A stretch of 34,639 nt of DNA from Chara braunii. Lineage: Eukaryota > Streptophyta > Charophyceae > Charales > Characeae. Position numbers and translations under genes: made by a program. This document shows, one piece after another, positions 11,670-22,500 of this stretch. The number at the start of each line of letters is the position of its first letter. Positions within the stretch are counted from its first letter, which is position 1. Under the pieces are notes generated by a model, which saw only the letters and a list, made by a program, of their open reading frames with translations, had not been told where the DNA came from and did not search any database. Where the stretch lies: NCBI GenBank assembly GCA_003427395.1, contig BFEA01000252.1, positions 1,916,950-1,951,588 of the forward strand, given 5' to 3'.

Positions 11670-11850
11670 AATTTTTATAATGATAATTTATTTATTTTTT
11701 ATGTCTAAGAGACTATGATTACTTGCGAGTCTCACGCAGAAATCGTCCTAGATGACCGACGTCAATTCGTACCTAGGAGATCAATGCCCTAGGAGACAAA
11801 GAACGTTCGGGTTTAGATGGCATCCTAACCAAACTTACCTATACTGCAGC
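10500..11850 (-). repeat. Repeat family R, right copy (inverted relative to 4333-5420)
   Basis: Reverse-complement partner of 4333-5420. Matching blocks occur in the same order along the whole length: the GATAACAAGG/CCCCAGATGCTTC segment (near 10660-10735), the AAATATCATAAGATAG segment (near 11255-11275), and the outer GAAATCGTCCTAG...AGGAGATCA...CGTTCGGGTTTAGA segment (11738-11830). Oriented like the left copy, a TATATATA box lies before a TTCACTCC stretch (11005-11015 on the minus strand), which might be a promoter. The copy is broken by an insertion of a hammerhead-bearing repeat and (AT)n at about 11470-11670. Confidence 0.75.
11470..11670 (-). repeat. Hammerhead-bearing repeat, 5'-truncated copy in (AT)n
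   Basis: 11511-11624 matches the reverse-strand unit found at 32106-32216, including the GGTAAACCGTAGGCAGAG and TTTCGTCGGAGTTTCACC blocks. On the minus strand 11587-11624 retains CTGATGA, stem II and GAAAC of a hammerhead core, but the outer half of stem I and the 5' side of stem III are replaced by (AT)n, so this copy should not self-cleave as drawn. It interrupts the right arm of repeat family R, hence it arrived later. Confidence 0.75.
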
Positions 11851-11953
11851 TAACGAGCAAATGCCCTTGGCTGATCTACCTCTGCTATTGCATATCAAAG
11901 CTTTTGTACATGGGTCCGTAGCTCGGTAGAAATACGCCCCTAAGGGTGGTGAG

Positions 11954-12655
11954 CTAGAGTGGCGAGGTGGCAATGCAACGGTATCCGTTTCGGGGGTTCG
12001 CAAAATTTCTTACGGGTTGTTCCCTAGTTGCCTCTATCCGTTTTCTTTTAACTTCTAAGTGACGTGGTCGGAAGGGAGCCGATGCGCTCAAGAACGCTGT
12101 TACCTTTAACAATACCTCCTCATTTCCTTTACAGCCTCCCCTGAAAACGGGAAGGCCAGTTAGATTGAGAGAGGTACGTCCTCCCTCTCCTAACCTTTCT
12201 GTCTCTCTCCCTCTCAACTCTTCATCTTCTTTCAATTCCACACGCGTGATTCTAGCTGCAGGATCGATAATCTTGTGGGCCAAATATTGCATCTCAAGTG
12301 AGTTGAGGCCGTAGGATATCACACTAACCTCAATTCGAAGATGAAGAGACACTCTCCCCATGATTTGCAGTCTCCTCGTCTTGCACGTTTCTTGCTTTCC
12401 AGGCAGAGCAACGGGCAACCAACTGTTCACTTGATACCTCTTGAAATGAAATCCTATTGCTCCCCTTGCAACTACCCTAGTTTCAGCCGCGTCAAGCAAT
12501 CGCGACTCACTGGTTCCAAGTTTTTTAGAAGAATTAAAAACAACGAGAGGAAACAAAAAGAAAAAAGAAAAAAAACTAACGTAAGAAAAAGTTGAGAGGC
12601 ACTCGTTGCCTCTCCCTAGTATGTCATTCTCACTGTACAACTTTCCTGGATGCAC
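11954..12655 (-). CDS. Unrecognised 233-residue open frame
   Basis: This is the longest unexplained continuous frame in the non-host part of the window, starting ATG at 12655 and ending at 11954. The N-terminal fifth has a Phe/Leu/Ser-rich hydrophobic patch, encoded by an A/T-rich run; the C-terminal half is rich in Arg, Glu and Lys, with an acidic-basic stretch VELKEDEELRGRETERLGEG. No domain was recognised. A frame this long is unlikely by chance in ordinary sequence, but the region is surrounded by decayed repeats, so a relic of a mobile-element protein is the best guess. No intron signals or upstream promoter were identified. Confidence 0.3.
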   Translation of the reverse strand: MHPGKLYSENDILGRGNECLSTFSYVSFFSFFFLFPLVVFNSSKKLGTSESRLLDAAETRVVARGAIGFHFKRYQVNSWLPVALPGKQETCKTRRLQIMGRVSLHLRIEVSVISYGLNSLEMQYLAHKIIDPAARITRVELKEDEELRGRETERLGEGGRTSLNLTGLPVFRGGCKGNEEVLLKVTAFLSASAPFRPRHLEVKRKRIEATREQPVRNFANPRNGYRCIATSPL

Positions 12656-12671
12656 CTGCTTGTGTTCGCAA

Positions 12672-12740
12672 CCATAATCAAGGTTGTTGGTACACCCATG
12701 AGCTGTTGAAATACACGTCCAAGTTCGAATCTAGATGTAG
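12672..12740 (+). repeat. tRNA-derived SINE head
   Basis: GGTTGTTGGTACACCCATG, then GCTGTTGAAATACA, then a box B-like AAGTTCGAATC. The same layout (TGGTACAC, CTGTTGAAATACAGA, GAGTTCGAA) recurs at 28787, 29868 and 32696 (minus), which defines a family. Box A is partly decayed here. Confidence 0.55.
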
Positions 12741-13059
12741 TTAGCTCCACAATGGTAGGCCTTACCCTACTATTCTCCACGAATGCATGATGGAAATGAA
12801 CCTCCTGTCAGAGCCTGGGGAGATATGTCGCCATAGTTTTTATCTTTTCTGCATGTTGTGGGTGGTGAAACGTTGCCCTCCCCCCATGGTACCGTTTCCT
12901 CTGCCATGTTTCGGGGGAAGTACTTAAAAATAAAAAATATATTAAAAATAAACTTAAAAATAAAAAGGAACTTGCGCCCGAAAAACGGGCATGTACGCCC
13001 TCTTCCTTTGGGAACTTCAAGCTACAGTCCCCCAAGGCGCGCCACTTGACGCTTTGTTT

Positions 13060-13067
13060 TGAGGGTT

Positions 13068-13099
<32 letters not shown>

Positions 13100-13200
13100 G
13101 TTGGCATAAGCCAACGACTATTTTAGTACACCCACAAATTGTTGAAATACAAACCCAAAGTTTGAATCCCGATAAATTCAAAAAAAAAAAGAAAAAAAAT
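13060..13200 (+). repeat. tRNA-derived SINE head with A-rich tail
   Basis: After a T run (about 13065-13091) comes GTACACCCACAAATTGTTGA, AATACAAACCC and a box B-like AGTTTGAATCCC, followed by an A-rich tail (13178-13200). Same family as 12672-12740. The A-rich tail close behind the box B suggests a short, 3'-truncated or minimal copy. Confidence 0.55.
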
Positions 13201-14108
13201 CTTTGATTTATGTGTGTCATCCTCGCGCAAAGGCCGTGCTTATATGTATGGTTGATTTCGGACGCTCGATCTGGATGGTCGCGCGGCTAAAATCGACCGC
13301 GCCATACTACCAAACGAGCTGCTTCTCACAAAAAATGAGTTAGCCCAATGGTAGTCTGGCTCATCTGGTTCACTGCTTGGCAGGCCCCGCGTGCCTCATC
13401 CACCCGACGGGTCAACCTACATTGTTTTGGCTTTGTGAGTGCCCAACCTAACAGGCCAATCAACAAGGCCAAAGAGCCTTTCTCCGAGGTAAGAAAAATA
13501 GTATGTAATAACCCGCACGTTCACGCCATAAGCATTGCGGCCACCGTTATTCGGCGTTTTAGACTCTGACTCGCGCGACCTAGTGGTTATGTGCTCTAAT
13601 TTCAAATAAAATAGGGTAAAAATTAACATTCCAAATAGCCGCATCTTTGCTAATCACGGAAAGCGACTGACCCTACTGCTGGATCCCATCGAGATCCCTG
13701 GCAGCATCCAGCTTAGGCTAAAAACAAATGTCGGTCCTTTGGTCATAGGATCGGCTCAAACAAGCTTTTGCATGTACTCTAACCTCATTAAGTCAATTCT
13801 TCCAAACAGATTACCATCATCAGTCGCATATCGTTCGACATTTAAAAATATTAGGCCGATACCCTTGTCAGGGTTTCTGCCTTAACACCGCCAGACGACT
13901 TCTACCTACCCCGACAATTCTCAATACACTGATGCTTTTGTCTTTACAGAACTCAAAAATTTGAGTCAAAAAGTTAAAGACCAAACCCACCGTGCTATGA
14001 AAGGTCAAATGATTTTCCCGTGGGAAGCTTATTTTTTTCAGATAGCATTGTCAGATCCTTGTCATCATATCTCGACCTTGCTTTCTTTTCATACAACATC
14101 TATTTTGT
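13201..14108. other. Intergenic stretch, nothing firmly recognised
   Basis: Contains short frames (73 codons at 13348-13569 plus, 75 codons at 13417-13644 minus), neither with a domain. A weak box A-like TTAGCCCAATGG at 13339-13350 may be another decayed tRNA-derived repeat. Confidence 0.4.
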
Positions 14109-14272
14109 TTTTCCCCAGTTGAGACTGTCCTCGTCTACTTACTCAATCCGGATCGTTTAAGTGAGGGATAACGACCATGACATATTTTTTTCTTCCCCGT
14201 CGAGACCGTCTTCGTCTACTTACTCTATTCGGACTATTTAAGTGAGGGATAAAGAACTAAAAATATTTTTTT
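14109..14272 (+). repeat. Two ~82-bp tandem direct repeats
   Basis: Units at about 14109-14190 and 14191-14272 share CGTCTACTTACTC, GGA.C.TTTAAGTGAGGGATAA and a terminal ATATTTTTT block. Diverged by scattered substitutions, so not recent. Confidence 0.75.
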
Positions 14273-14624
14273 CAAACTCCAAGACATCAACCTACAGTCA
14301 AACAAAGGAATGCTCACATATTGCCCATACTTGCAACGTCGAAGCCAATAATACAGACAATGATTACGTTTCCCTCATTCGACAACATTTGGACACAAGG
14401 TTCTATAAATGTGCCCGCTCCAATGCGTGGGAAAATCTCACATAGTTTAAATGACGTACAATTATTTGGTCATTAGTGATAATAAAACATAGACAAACAA
14501 ATCCTTGCATCTGTCCAAATCAAAATTATAAACCAAAAACTTCTCCATGTATGCCTCCAACTTAGTTGCCCACATGATTTTCCCTTGCAAGACCAAACCA
14601 ATTACAACCTTTCGAAAAAACACA

Positions 14625-16321
14625 TCAAATCTTTGTCTTTGATAAACAAATCCGATCCGCCCACAGTTCTACATGCGAAATGAAATTCACCAAATTCTCA
14701 TGCACATTATCACCAATGTCGAAAATAGTCAAAGCAACTGAAGAAGCGAGATCATCCAACAGAGGCAAACTTGAAGAGACAGTCGAGGAATAAGAAAAAG
14801 AGTAAGAAGTAGAATGACCACCTAAAGTAGGACCACACAAAACTCACAATAAATCTTAACACTGGATAGCCCAATACCACAACACAACCGCATCCGGGAC
14901 CAATTGTCTAGATGCCAATTGCGCTATGAGACATATCATCTTGAATCACCTGTAAAGACTCAACATGTTTTAGTTTTCTACATACCTTACCAAAAAATTT
15001 TGTTAGTGCAATGCTCATGTAACTCACATATTGTTTGGCCGATGATCTTAAATCGTTTAACCCGCTTTTTTGCACAAAGGTTTTATAACGGTTTTCATGT
15101 CATTCCTCAAAGTCTTCTATTATTCCACGAACATCGCCCGATTGCCTTCCTACACCATCTGCGGGGTTTGGTATGCTATCGACGAGAGGTAACCTTTTTC
15201 CTTGCCCTCACAGATCTCACAACTACTTTTTTCTTCAAATCATTTCCTCTCACTCTCGGTTCCTCCCCACTTCCTACATCGGAAAACTTACTCATCTTCT
15301 CCTATAAATTTATAACCTTCATTCCACCTTTATCGTTTTCTTCTTCATGATCTCAACTTCGAGGTTTACCAATCGATGCAGTTATTGGGATTTACAAAAC
15401 CCCGCGTTCAATTTATCAGCCTCTCAATTGTTGTTTGTCCAACGTGGCTTTGGCTAACCACGAATCCATCAGTTTGGGGTACCATTGCATAGTTTCCATG
15501 CTTATTAACCGAACCAAGCGCCTCATCCTTCCATCTTTTAGCTTCCTAAGCAGTCTCTAAACTTTGACCATACAAAAATAAACTTCATTTTGAAGTACAA
15601 CTATCTCCTGTTTCAACTTGATCTCTAGACGTAGATACCACTATGCAACTCCTCAATCTTCTTTCGCAACGCGAAGACGCCATCCTCATTCCACTGCTTG
15701 TCAACAATTGTTTCTTTAAGATCACTAATCTCCCTTTGCAACCTCAATGTTTTGTCTCCCTCATTGGTACCTTCCTCAATAAGCAATTGTTCCGAGTTCT
15801 TTCTCCTGTTTAAGTTGTGTAACCTCATTCTTTTCCGGGGCTCTAAAGTAACCTTACCTTGCTTCACCTTTAGTCGTTCACATAAGACATCAAGTTTCGT
15901 ATCTAGATGGACTTTCAACTCTGCCTCAAAGTTACCACTCCGTCCTTCATTATGCCTTTCGAGTCTTTTTTACTCTTCTTCACTTTATCCTCATATTCCT
16001 CCTGTTTCGATTCTTTTTTATTACCCACATAAATCTTTGTATAACACTTGTCTAAACGCTCTTGATTGACATCCCACCAACCTGGTCTATAATCTTCATG
16101 TAGCATTTATCGAAACTCTTTTAATTGGCTTTCCACCAACCTGGGACCAACCAAAGTAGACGTAGTGTTAGCATAATTAGGCGACGGAAAAGGAAGCAGG
16201 GGGGTCCCGTAGGAATGGTGTTGGCGCTGGTAGTTGGTGGTCTTAGTTTTAATCCACGCTGTGAACATTCCCAACAAAAATAATTAGGAGAGTCGCAGTT
16301 CAAGTCAGTCTGCACGGGCAT
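14625..16321 (-). pseudogene. Decayed gag-like retroelement region (zinc knuckle and coiled coil)
   Basis: Read on the minus strand, the 16321-16121 frame has NYFCWECSQRGLKLRP, which resembles a CCHC zinc knuckle whose His and last Cys are lost. The 16106-15915 frame is Lys/Glu-rich. The 15918-15625 frame (97 residues, rich in Glu/Lys/Leu, with LRLQREISDLKETIVDKQ) reads as a coiled coil. Farther on, 14840-14625 has LTIFDIGDNVHENLVNFISH, loosely like the start of a capsid region. The pieces lie in different frames with many stops between them. The order knuckle, coiled coil, capsid is unlike the usual gag order, so the assignment is tentative. The plus-strand 148-codon frame at 14904-15350 is regarded as a shadow. 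Confidence 0.3.
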
Positions 16322-16787
16322 CTAAGCCGCCATTTTTCCTACAACACAATCAAATCAGTCAACAAGTTAATTAAGGTTAAAATAACAAGCACTATAACAC
16401 AATGTAAAACTACGTATCACAATATCGTGGTATAATTCCTATGGAGGTTTCTACATCGAGATGAAGGTGGTTTATGAAACACATATACACATTAATTGAC
16501 AATCGATGGACAATAGAAACGAAAATCTCGTAAGAACTCACAGCGACAAAGAGACGACACTAACAAAATCCAAACACAATGACTAGTGGCTACGACACAC
16601 TGAAAAGTTAGCAAGCATGCAACGAGAGAAAGATGCGATGAATTAGATACTCCCGAATACGATAAGGCTAATTAAAAATAGACGATGAAACAAAACCCAT
16701 TATGTCCAAACATAGAAGCATACACTACCTTTGCTATATTTTTTTTATTGTCTCGTTTTTTACGTTTTGTGGGGGAGGGGTGTGCCG
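16322..16787. other. AT-rich intergenic stretch, nothing recognised
   Basis: No frame beyond 60 codons and no repeat match inside the window. Confidence 0.45.
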
Positions 16788-18112
16788 CACAGGAATGTTC
16801 GAATAGAAGTACATAGCCAACCTCGACCATGGGCCTGACGCTATTACTCACCAAATGAGGGAATGTTCATCTAGAACATGAGGAGATACACCATCATATT
16901 TTGTCTGCTGTGCAATGAGGACCTCTCCCAACTACTGAGCGGATGAGGAAAATAAGAATGAATCTTCAGCTATAACATGGAAAGATACACCACAACATTC
17001 TTTATCTTCATTGTACCCAGAGCCTCGCTTGACTATGAGCAAATGAGGAAAATGAGAATGAATGTTCAGCTAGAAAATGAAAAGATATACCACCATATTT
17101 TTGTCATTTTGTATGTGTGTGTGTGGGGGGGGGNNNNNNNNNNNNNNNNNNNNNNNNNNNNNNNNNNNGGGGGGGGGGGGGGGGGGGGGGGGGGCACACA
17201 AGAATGTTCCTACCAAAAGTACATAGCAGACCCCCGCCCCTAGTGTCGCTCTACATATGGATGGGGTGCACCGCCTTAGGATGTAGGCGGGGTGAACCGA
17301 CTTATGGATGGAAGAGGTCCGGGTCTAACGGGTGGTGAAATATCAGTCATGGTGATTTTTTACAGATGTTATAGGAGTTTTTTTGGGGCCTGTGGCCTGC
17401 GGGGGCCTTGGGAGGGATTGAGCGTGGCGGGGTCTGTCGGAGTCTGGGCCTGGGAGAGAGCCTCCAGACTACAGTCTTCCCCCGAACAAAACGCACGATG
17501 TACGAGTAAACTTTCCCTGAAAAAGTAGATTTTTCGAAATCGACCCCTGAAATTCAAATAGCGCGCACATATGTTTTATTCAAACACTATGCACATTTGT
17601 GTTATTCGAACAAACGAGGGTTCTAGTCAATGCTGCCTGCAGTGTCACGTTTGTTTCCATGTGCACTCCCTGCAGTATTCCCCCCCCCACCTCTCTCTCT
17701 CTCTGTGTCTTTCTCTCTCTGTGTCTTACCTGTTTGTGGGAATATTGGAGATACCTATACGAGGCACGTACTTCTTTTTTTTGGGGGGGGGGAAGGAGGT
17801 GGGGGGGTTCGGAAGTTGATACCCTATATTCGTAGCATAACAAATTTGATGAGTAGTGGAGCAAGGCCAAAACAACAACAAAAATATAACGGTGTATCTT
17901 TCCATGTTCTAACTGGAAATTCATTCCGTTTTCCTCATTTAGCGAGTAGTAGAGCCCCCTCATAGTTGAGCGAGGCCCTCAGGCCACAAAAGACAAACAA
18001 TATGGCATCGTTTATAACTCAAAATTCATTTCATTTCCCTTATTTAGTGAGTAGTAGAGCGAGGCCCGTGGTCGGTTTTTGGTATGTCCTTTTATTTGAA
18101 CATTCCTATGTG
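16788..18112. mobile_element. Foldback element with imperfect terminal inverted repeats
   Basis: The left end (CACAGGAATGTTCGAATAGA, then GTACATAGCC, then CCATGGGCCTGACGCTATTA, then CACCAAATGAGG) matches the reverse complement of the right end (18112 back to about 17895). Inside the left half the AATGAGGAAAATRAGAATGAAT and GATAYACCACMAYAT blocks recur at about 16930-17000 and 17040-17100, and inverted at about 17885-17945. Another terminus-like copy begins at 17195. No transposase was found, so a non-autonomous DNA element is the likely reading. The interior is disrupted by an assembly gap. Confidence 0.6.
17134..17168. other. Assembly gap (35 N) inside a poly(G) run
   Basis: Nine G precede and 26 G follow the N block, after a (GT)n stretch. 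The true length and content here are unknown. Confidence 0.98.
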
Positions 18113-18260
18113 GACATTGGTAGCCACTACAACCATTGGCTTCCGTTGCCAGCAATCACCGACGGTCAGGTCCTTGGCCTCTACAACACTCCGAGTTAAA
18201 AAAAAAAAAAAAAAAAGGAGGTCAAGGTGTGGACATCAATAAACCCTAAAGGAAACGAAG

Positions 18261-18351
18261 TGTGCTTGGGCGGCAGACTCTGCTGTGAATACAAGGTCGA
18301 ACCCCGTATGCTTGGGTGGCAGGCTCTGCCCCGAATATGACATCGACCCCC
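18261..18351 (+). repeat. 46-bp tandem duplication
   Basis: Units at about 18261-18306 and 18307-18351 share the TGCTTGGG.GGCAG.CTCTGC block and a final TCGA.CCCC block. The first unit ends in AAGGTCGAACCCC, resembling a tRNA box B; that may be coincidence. Confidence 0.75.
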
Positions 18352-18399
18352 TTTCCCACGGGTAAACAGTTTGAATCGGAACAGGATGGGACCGTTGCT

Positions 18400-18760
18400 T
18401 TTGTCCCCCTGGAGAACTACGAGCCCAGGGTCAGAGTAAAAATGCTAAGAAGCAAAAGCAGGAAGCATCCAACAGAGGTACTCGAGATGCGCTGGTGAGA
18501 GCAATCATCTGCCCCCATCTATCAATACCTACTCAGAAGGCTCCAGGGACAGTTGAAGACGGTTCCTGAACAGAGCCGTCTGTGGCTACAAGCCCTAGAG
18601 ATCACCCCATCCACCCTTCGGCTACAAAGCAGAGGCATGGAAGTTTGTGCGTCTTGTGTGCACCGCAACTGGGCATGGGAGTCCGCCTCCCACCTGTCGA
18701 TTGCATACCCAACTTCACACATAATCTGGCAATGGTGGAGAGCTCACTAGAAGGCCTTCT
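18400..18760 (+). pseudogene. LINE 3'-end relic (zf-RVT-like segment), plus strand
   Basis: The plus-strand translation gives APIYQYLLRRLQGQLKTV and then VCASCVHRNWAWESASHLSI followed by AYPTSHIIWQWW. Its C-x2-C ... E-S-x-HL ... IW pattern resembles the zinc-binding domain found at the C-terminal end of plant-type LINE reverse transcriptases, although the expected last Cys is not visible. Stops and frame breaks surround it. It is oriented opposite to the larger LINE that follows, so it is a separate insertion. It could be a coincidental pattern, since no RT motif accompanies it. Confidence 0.4.
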
Positions 18761-19599
18761 CCGGACCAGCCTTTTGACTGGTCCGACTGCGGGGTCCAGT
18801 CTGACATACTTCCTGATGGCCTACAACCAGAGACATGATGGGGTTCTATAGGACAAGTTTGCAGGGGTGTGGTGATGCGGGAATTGTGTAAGGCAAGGAA
18901 AAAATGTTTTTTCGAAGGTGAGACGCAGCCTCATAATAGATCGAGTCACCGGTGAAGGAACGACTTCGCTACATGATTCTAGTGACTGGAGGAGGAGGAA
19001 ACTTTTGTGGTTCCTGAAGACTTGGGCAAAGAAAGGTCAGCTAGCAGCTGTCTCAACAGAATTGAAACTTGTGATCGGTCGGTGGTTAAGACATTGATTC
19101 TGGCCGTCCTTAAGCCTTACAGAGGTGCAGGTATAACAATCTACAGTAGGATTCTAAGTATGAGTAACGAATATACAAAGAGGAGGGCTTTTACCTTCTG
19201 ATGCACTTGTGAAGCGAATCTGGGTAAGGTTTTCAACAGTTTTTTAGTAGGAAGACTTCGTAGTTAATAGACTAGAAGGACAGATTTATCCCCTTTTCTT
19301 GTACACGCTCACGCTTCCTTCCATCCGGTCGAAGGAACCTTGATCAACTTTGATTACTCCTGTATGGGAGGATTGACTGTCAGCTTGCCCTACCCTAGTT
19401 TTCCTCTCAGAACCTTGTTGTTTTTGTCGAATAGGTCTTAGAGCACAAGAAGCTAGTAGAGATGTCTGTCAATCTGAGACTAGAGCCTCAATTTGTCCCT
19501 CTTGAGGCTACCTTCCTTGTCGTTGTTGGAGTGGTCCAATTCTTCCAATGCAGTTTATTGTTTGAGACTGTCGCAATCTTTCCTTGTAGTGACCAGTCT
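18761..19599. other. Probable LINE-derived spacer, no clear gene
   Basis: Lies between the two LINE relics. No frame shows a recognisable domain. The 3' end of the minus-strand LINE should fall here or nearby, but no T run marking a poly(A) tail was seen, so the boundary is unknown. Confidence 0.35.
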
Positions 19600-22500
19600 C
19601 TCATGAAGATTCGTCTCCTGAATGCGGGTCTTTCAATTTGTCCTCTCGTTGCTGCCAACATACTCTTCCATTTGCATCGGATCTTTGTTCCACCATCCTT
19701 AGCCGGAGAATGCACATTTCCTCTTTGGCCACTCCGAGCCCTCGATTGTCTTGGTGCATCTCCTTTTCCATATGATCCACAGGGCTAGTTCCTTGAGCAT
19801 GTGAAACCAGACCGCTTTTCCACCTCTGAGACTGTCGGGTATGTTAGATAGAAGTAGGATGTTATGAGGGGTGAGGTTGGGGGGGGGGCGATGAGAAGAG
19901 AAGAGATATAGGTTTCAGACTTTGTTTCATATCCAGGTGGCCTGACTGCAGAAGAGGAGACAGTTGGGGGTGTTTTCCGGTAGTACACAGATTTCCGAGC
20001 TGTCGGGGTTCGAGTGTTTTCTTCTTCTGTGGAGCCACTGGTTGACGAGGAGTGCCTCTGTATACTGAGAATTCTAATTGGTCTGATGGGGAGGTATTTT
20101 GTCCAAGGGATGAATATTGCAACCGTCGGCTCTAGATTCAATATCTCTCTGCATCTGTCTTCTAGTTTGGGATTGGGGTTTGTGGTCTGTAAGCCTAGGT
20201 TGTACCAGAATTTTGCGTTGTATTCCAATATCGTTCTTGTTCTTCCGGATATGCCTTGTTTCCATGTCTACTCCTTTGGATCGAATTCGAGCTCTGCTAT
20301 GCTGAGGTCCGGTTGATAGATTATTAACGGTTTCGTTCTTGATACCCTCACTTTTCTCAACCGGAAGGACTTTACCATCTCTAGCCGAGGTTCTTTGTTG
20401 AGGATAGCCGGTTCCTGAAGGTTATGGCTGACAACAGAGCAGGAGTAGAATTTGGAGAGGTAGCCGGGGGCTGAGGTGCAGGATACGATTCGGTATGCTC
20501 TGTTGGGTGAGGTTTGGGATATTCGTGTACCCCAGTCCCCTGGTTTCCAGAAGAAGTCTTTTTTCAAAAGGCGAAGTCAATAACGTGGGCTGCTGTTCTT
20601 AATTTGAGTTAGGTTGTCTATTAGAGAGTGACAACCTTTTAGAGTGGACCGAAGTTCTTGTCTCATTCGCCATTCGCCCCGTTCTTCTGCCCAGAGGTGT
20701 TTTACCTACCCTACCCTTTTTTCGATCCAAGATAGCCACCTTCGATCCTTCGTTTTTAGTGACCAGGGAGTACCCTCGGGGTCCTTGATCCAATTGTTGC
20801 AAAACAACGGTTGTTTCAGGACCTCGTATTTGTTTTCCGTTGTGCTATGTTTACTTGGCATCTTTCGTCGCCAGACTTTCATAGTCGGAGTCCAATACGG
20901 GTTGGGTGTTGGGGCCGCCTAGTTGTCCGAGTTTCGTGTGGTTCTTCTACGGGGTCTACCTGATCTTATCACTCACTTCTTTGCCATAATCCATAAATAG
21001 TCGCTCATGTTAGGTGGAGATCTTATCGGTGCTAGGTTTCTTATGCTGTTTAGTGCCATCTTGGTAGTTTTTTTTGTGGTTGTTTATCTCACTTTAACCA
21101 GTGAAGTGCGCGCTCTGCAAGCGCCTTGGGCAGTTGAGGCAAATTCAACTACACTTGAATGGATGGTACAAAGTCCTCCAACTTTTCATACCTTTGAAGA
21201 ACTTCCAGCCATCAAATAAACAAATAACAACATTGAAATTCAAACATAATTGTTGTTATTTTGCTGTTATTTCCATGGTAGGTATTGTCTGGTCAAGATC
21301 TTGATGATCCATTTTATCTGCAGTGCTATTGATTCTTGCTTGGGGTCAATCAGGCCTAGGCCTCCCTTCTGCGGTTTCCTCATGATGTGGCTCCATGCTA
21401 CCCTGTTGATGCAAGAGGCTCGGTTGGGATCCCATGTCCAGAGATAACATCTTGCTCTGGCTTCGTCCGGTGGGGACCAGATGAATGCAATGTACCATAC
21501 CACCTGTGGACCACAACATGGGTGTGGTTGTGTCCTCGGGTTGGGGGGGTGTCTCATCTGCTAGCCACCATCCTTCGGTATTGCTCCAGTTCACGTTCAT
21601 TTCAAATGCTAGATGGAAAACCTCCAAAGTCTTGACGAGAGTTTGAAAGGAACTATTGTTGGCACGGATAAGGACTGTGAGATCATCCACGAACATCAGA
21701 GCAGTGGGTAGGGCGAAGTCGTGCAGTGGATTGAAGTTTCATTCGGTGAGCCAGTCTATGAACGGATCTTTGCGGAGGAAGCATCCTACGACTTTCATAA
21801 TGAAGAGGAAAATGAGTGGTGCTAGGGGATCTCCTTGTCGTACGGACCTTGATATGGGGTTAGGTCTCCGATAGGATCCTATTGACCTGCACTATGGCGG
21901 TTGCGTCCGTATAAAGCACTTTGACCCACTTTCTGAAATTCGGTCAAGTGACAACTCCAATTCTTCCATGCAAGCGTGAAGGAAGTCCCAGTTGATACAG
22001 TTGTAGGCCTTTTCGAAGTCGAAGAAAATGACCGCTGCTTTCATCCTTTTTTCTGTAATCTTTTTGGCCGCCTTGTTCAGAGTCATCACATTGTCCAATA
22101 TGTACCATCCTGGGATGAGACTAACTTGCTCCATGTGAAGGCATTTGTCTGTCAAATTGATGATCTCGTTGGCTGTTGCTTTCGCTAGGATGTTGTAGAG
22201 TTGTGAGTAGTGAGATGGGTCTGTAGTTTTTCAAATCCTCTTTCTCACCTTTCTTGTGTGGTAATGATACTACGCTTGTACTCAGATTTTGTCATAGTCC
22301 TAGTCCTCCTCAATATCTGCTGTCATTAAAAAAATTGAGAAGAGTTTGGGCCAGAAGTGGATCCAGAATTCTTTCGATAGACGATCGATACCCGGGGCTT
22401 TATCATTGCACATCTGAGTCAGGGTTGTGTGTAGTTCTCCCAATGAGAGTGGTTTATCCAGCCCCTCAGTCTGTTCTGGTGTGATTGTCTTCTCCAGGTA

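Noticed and set aside
20014-20922. Plus-strand frames of 90-100 codons across the LINE
   Set aside because: Antisense shadows of the minus-strand LINE; no motif.
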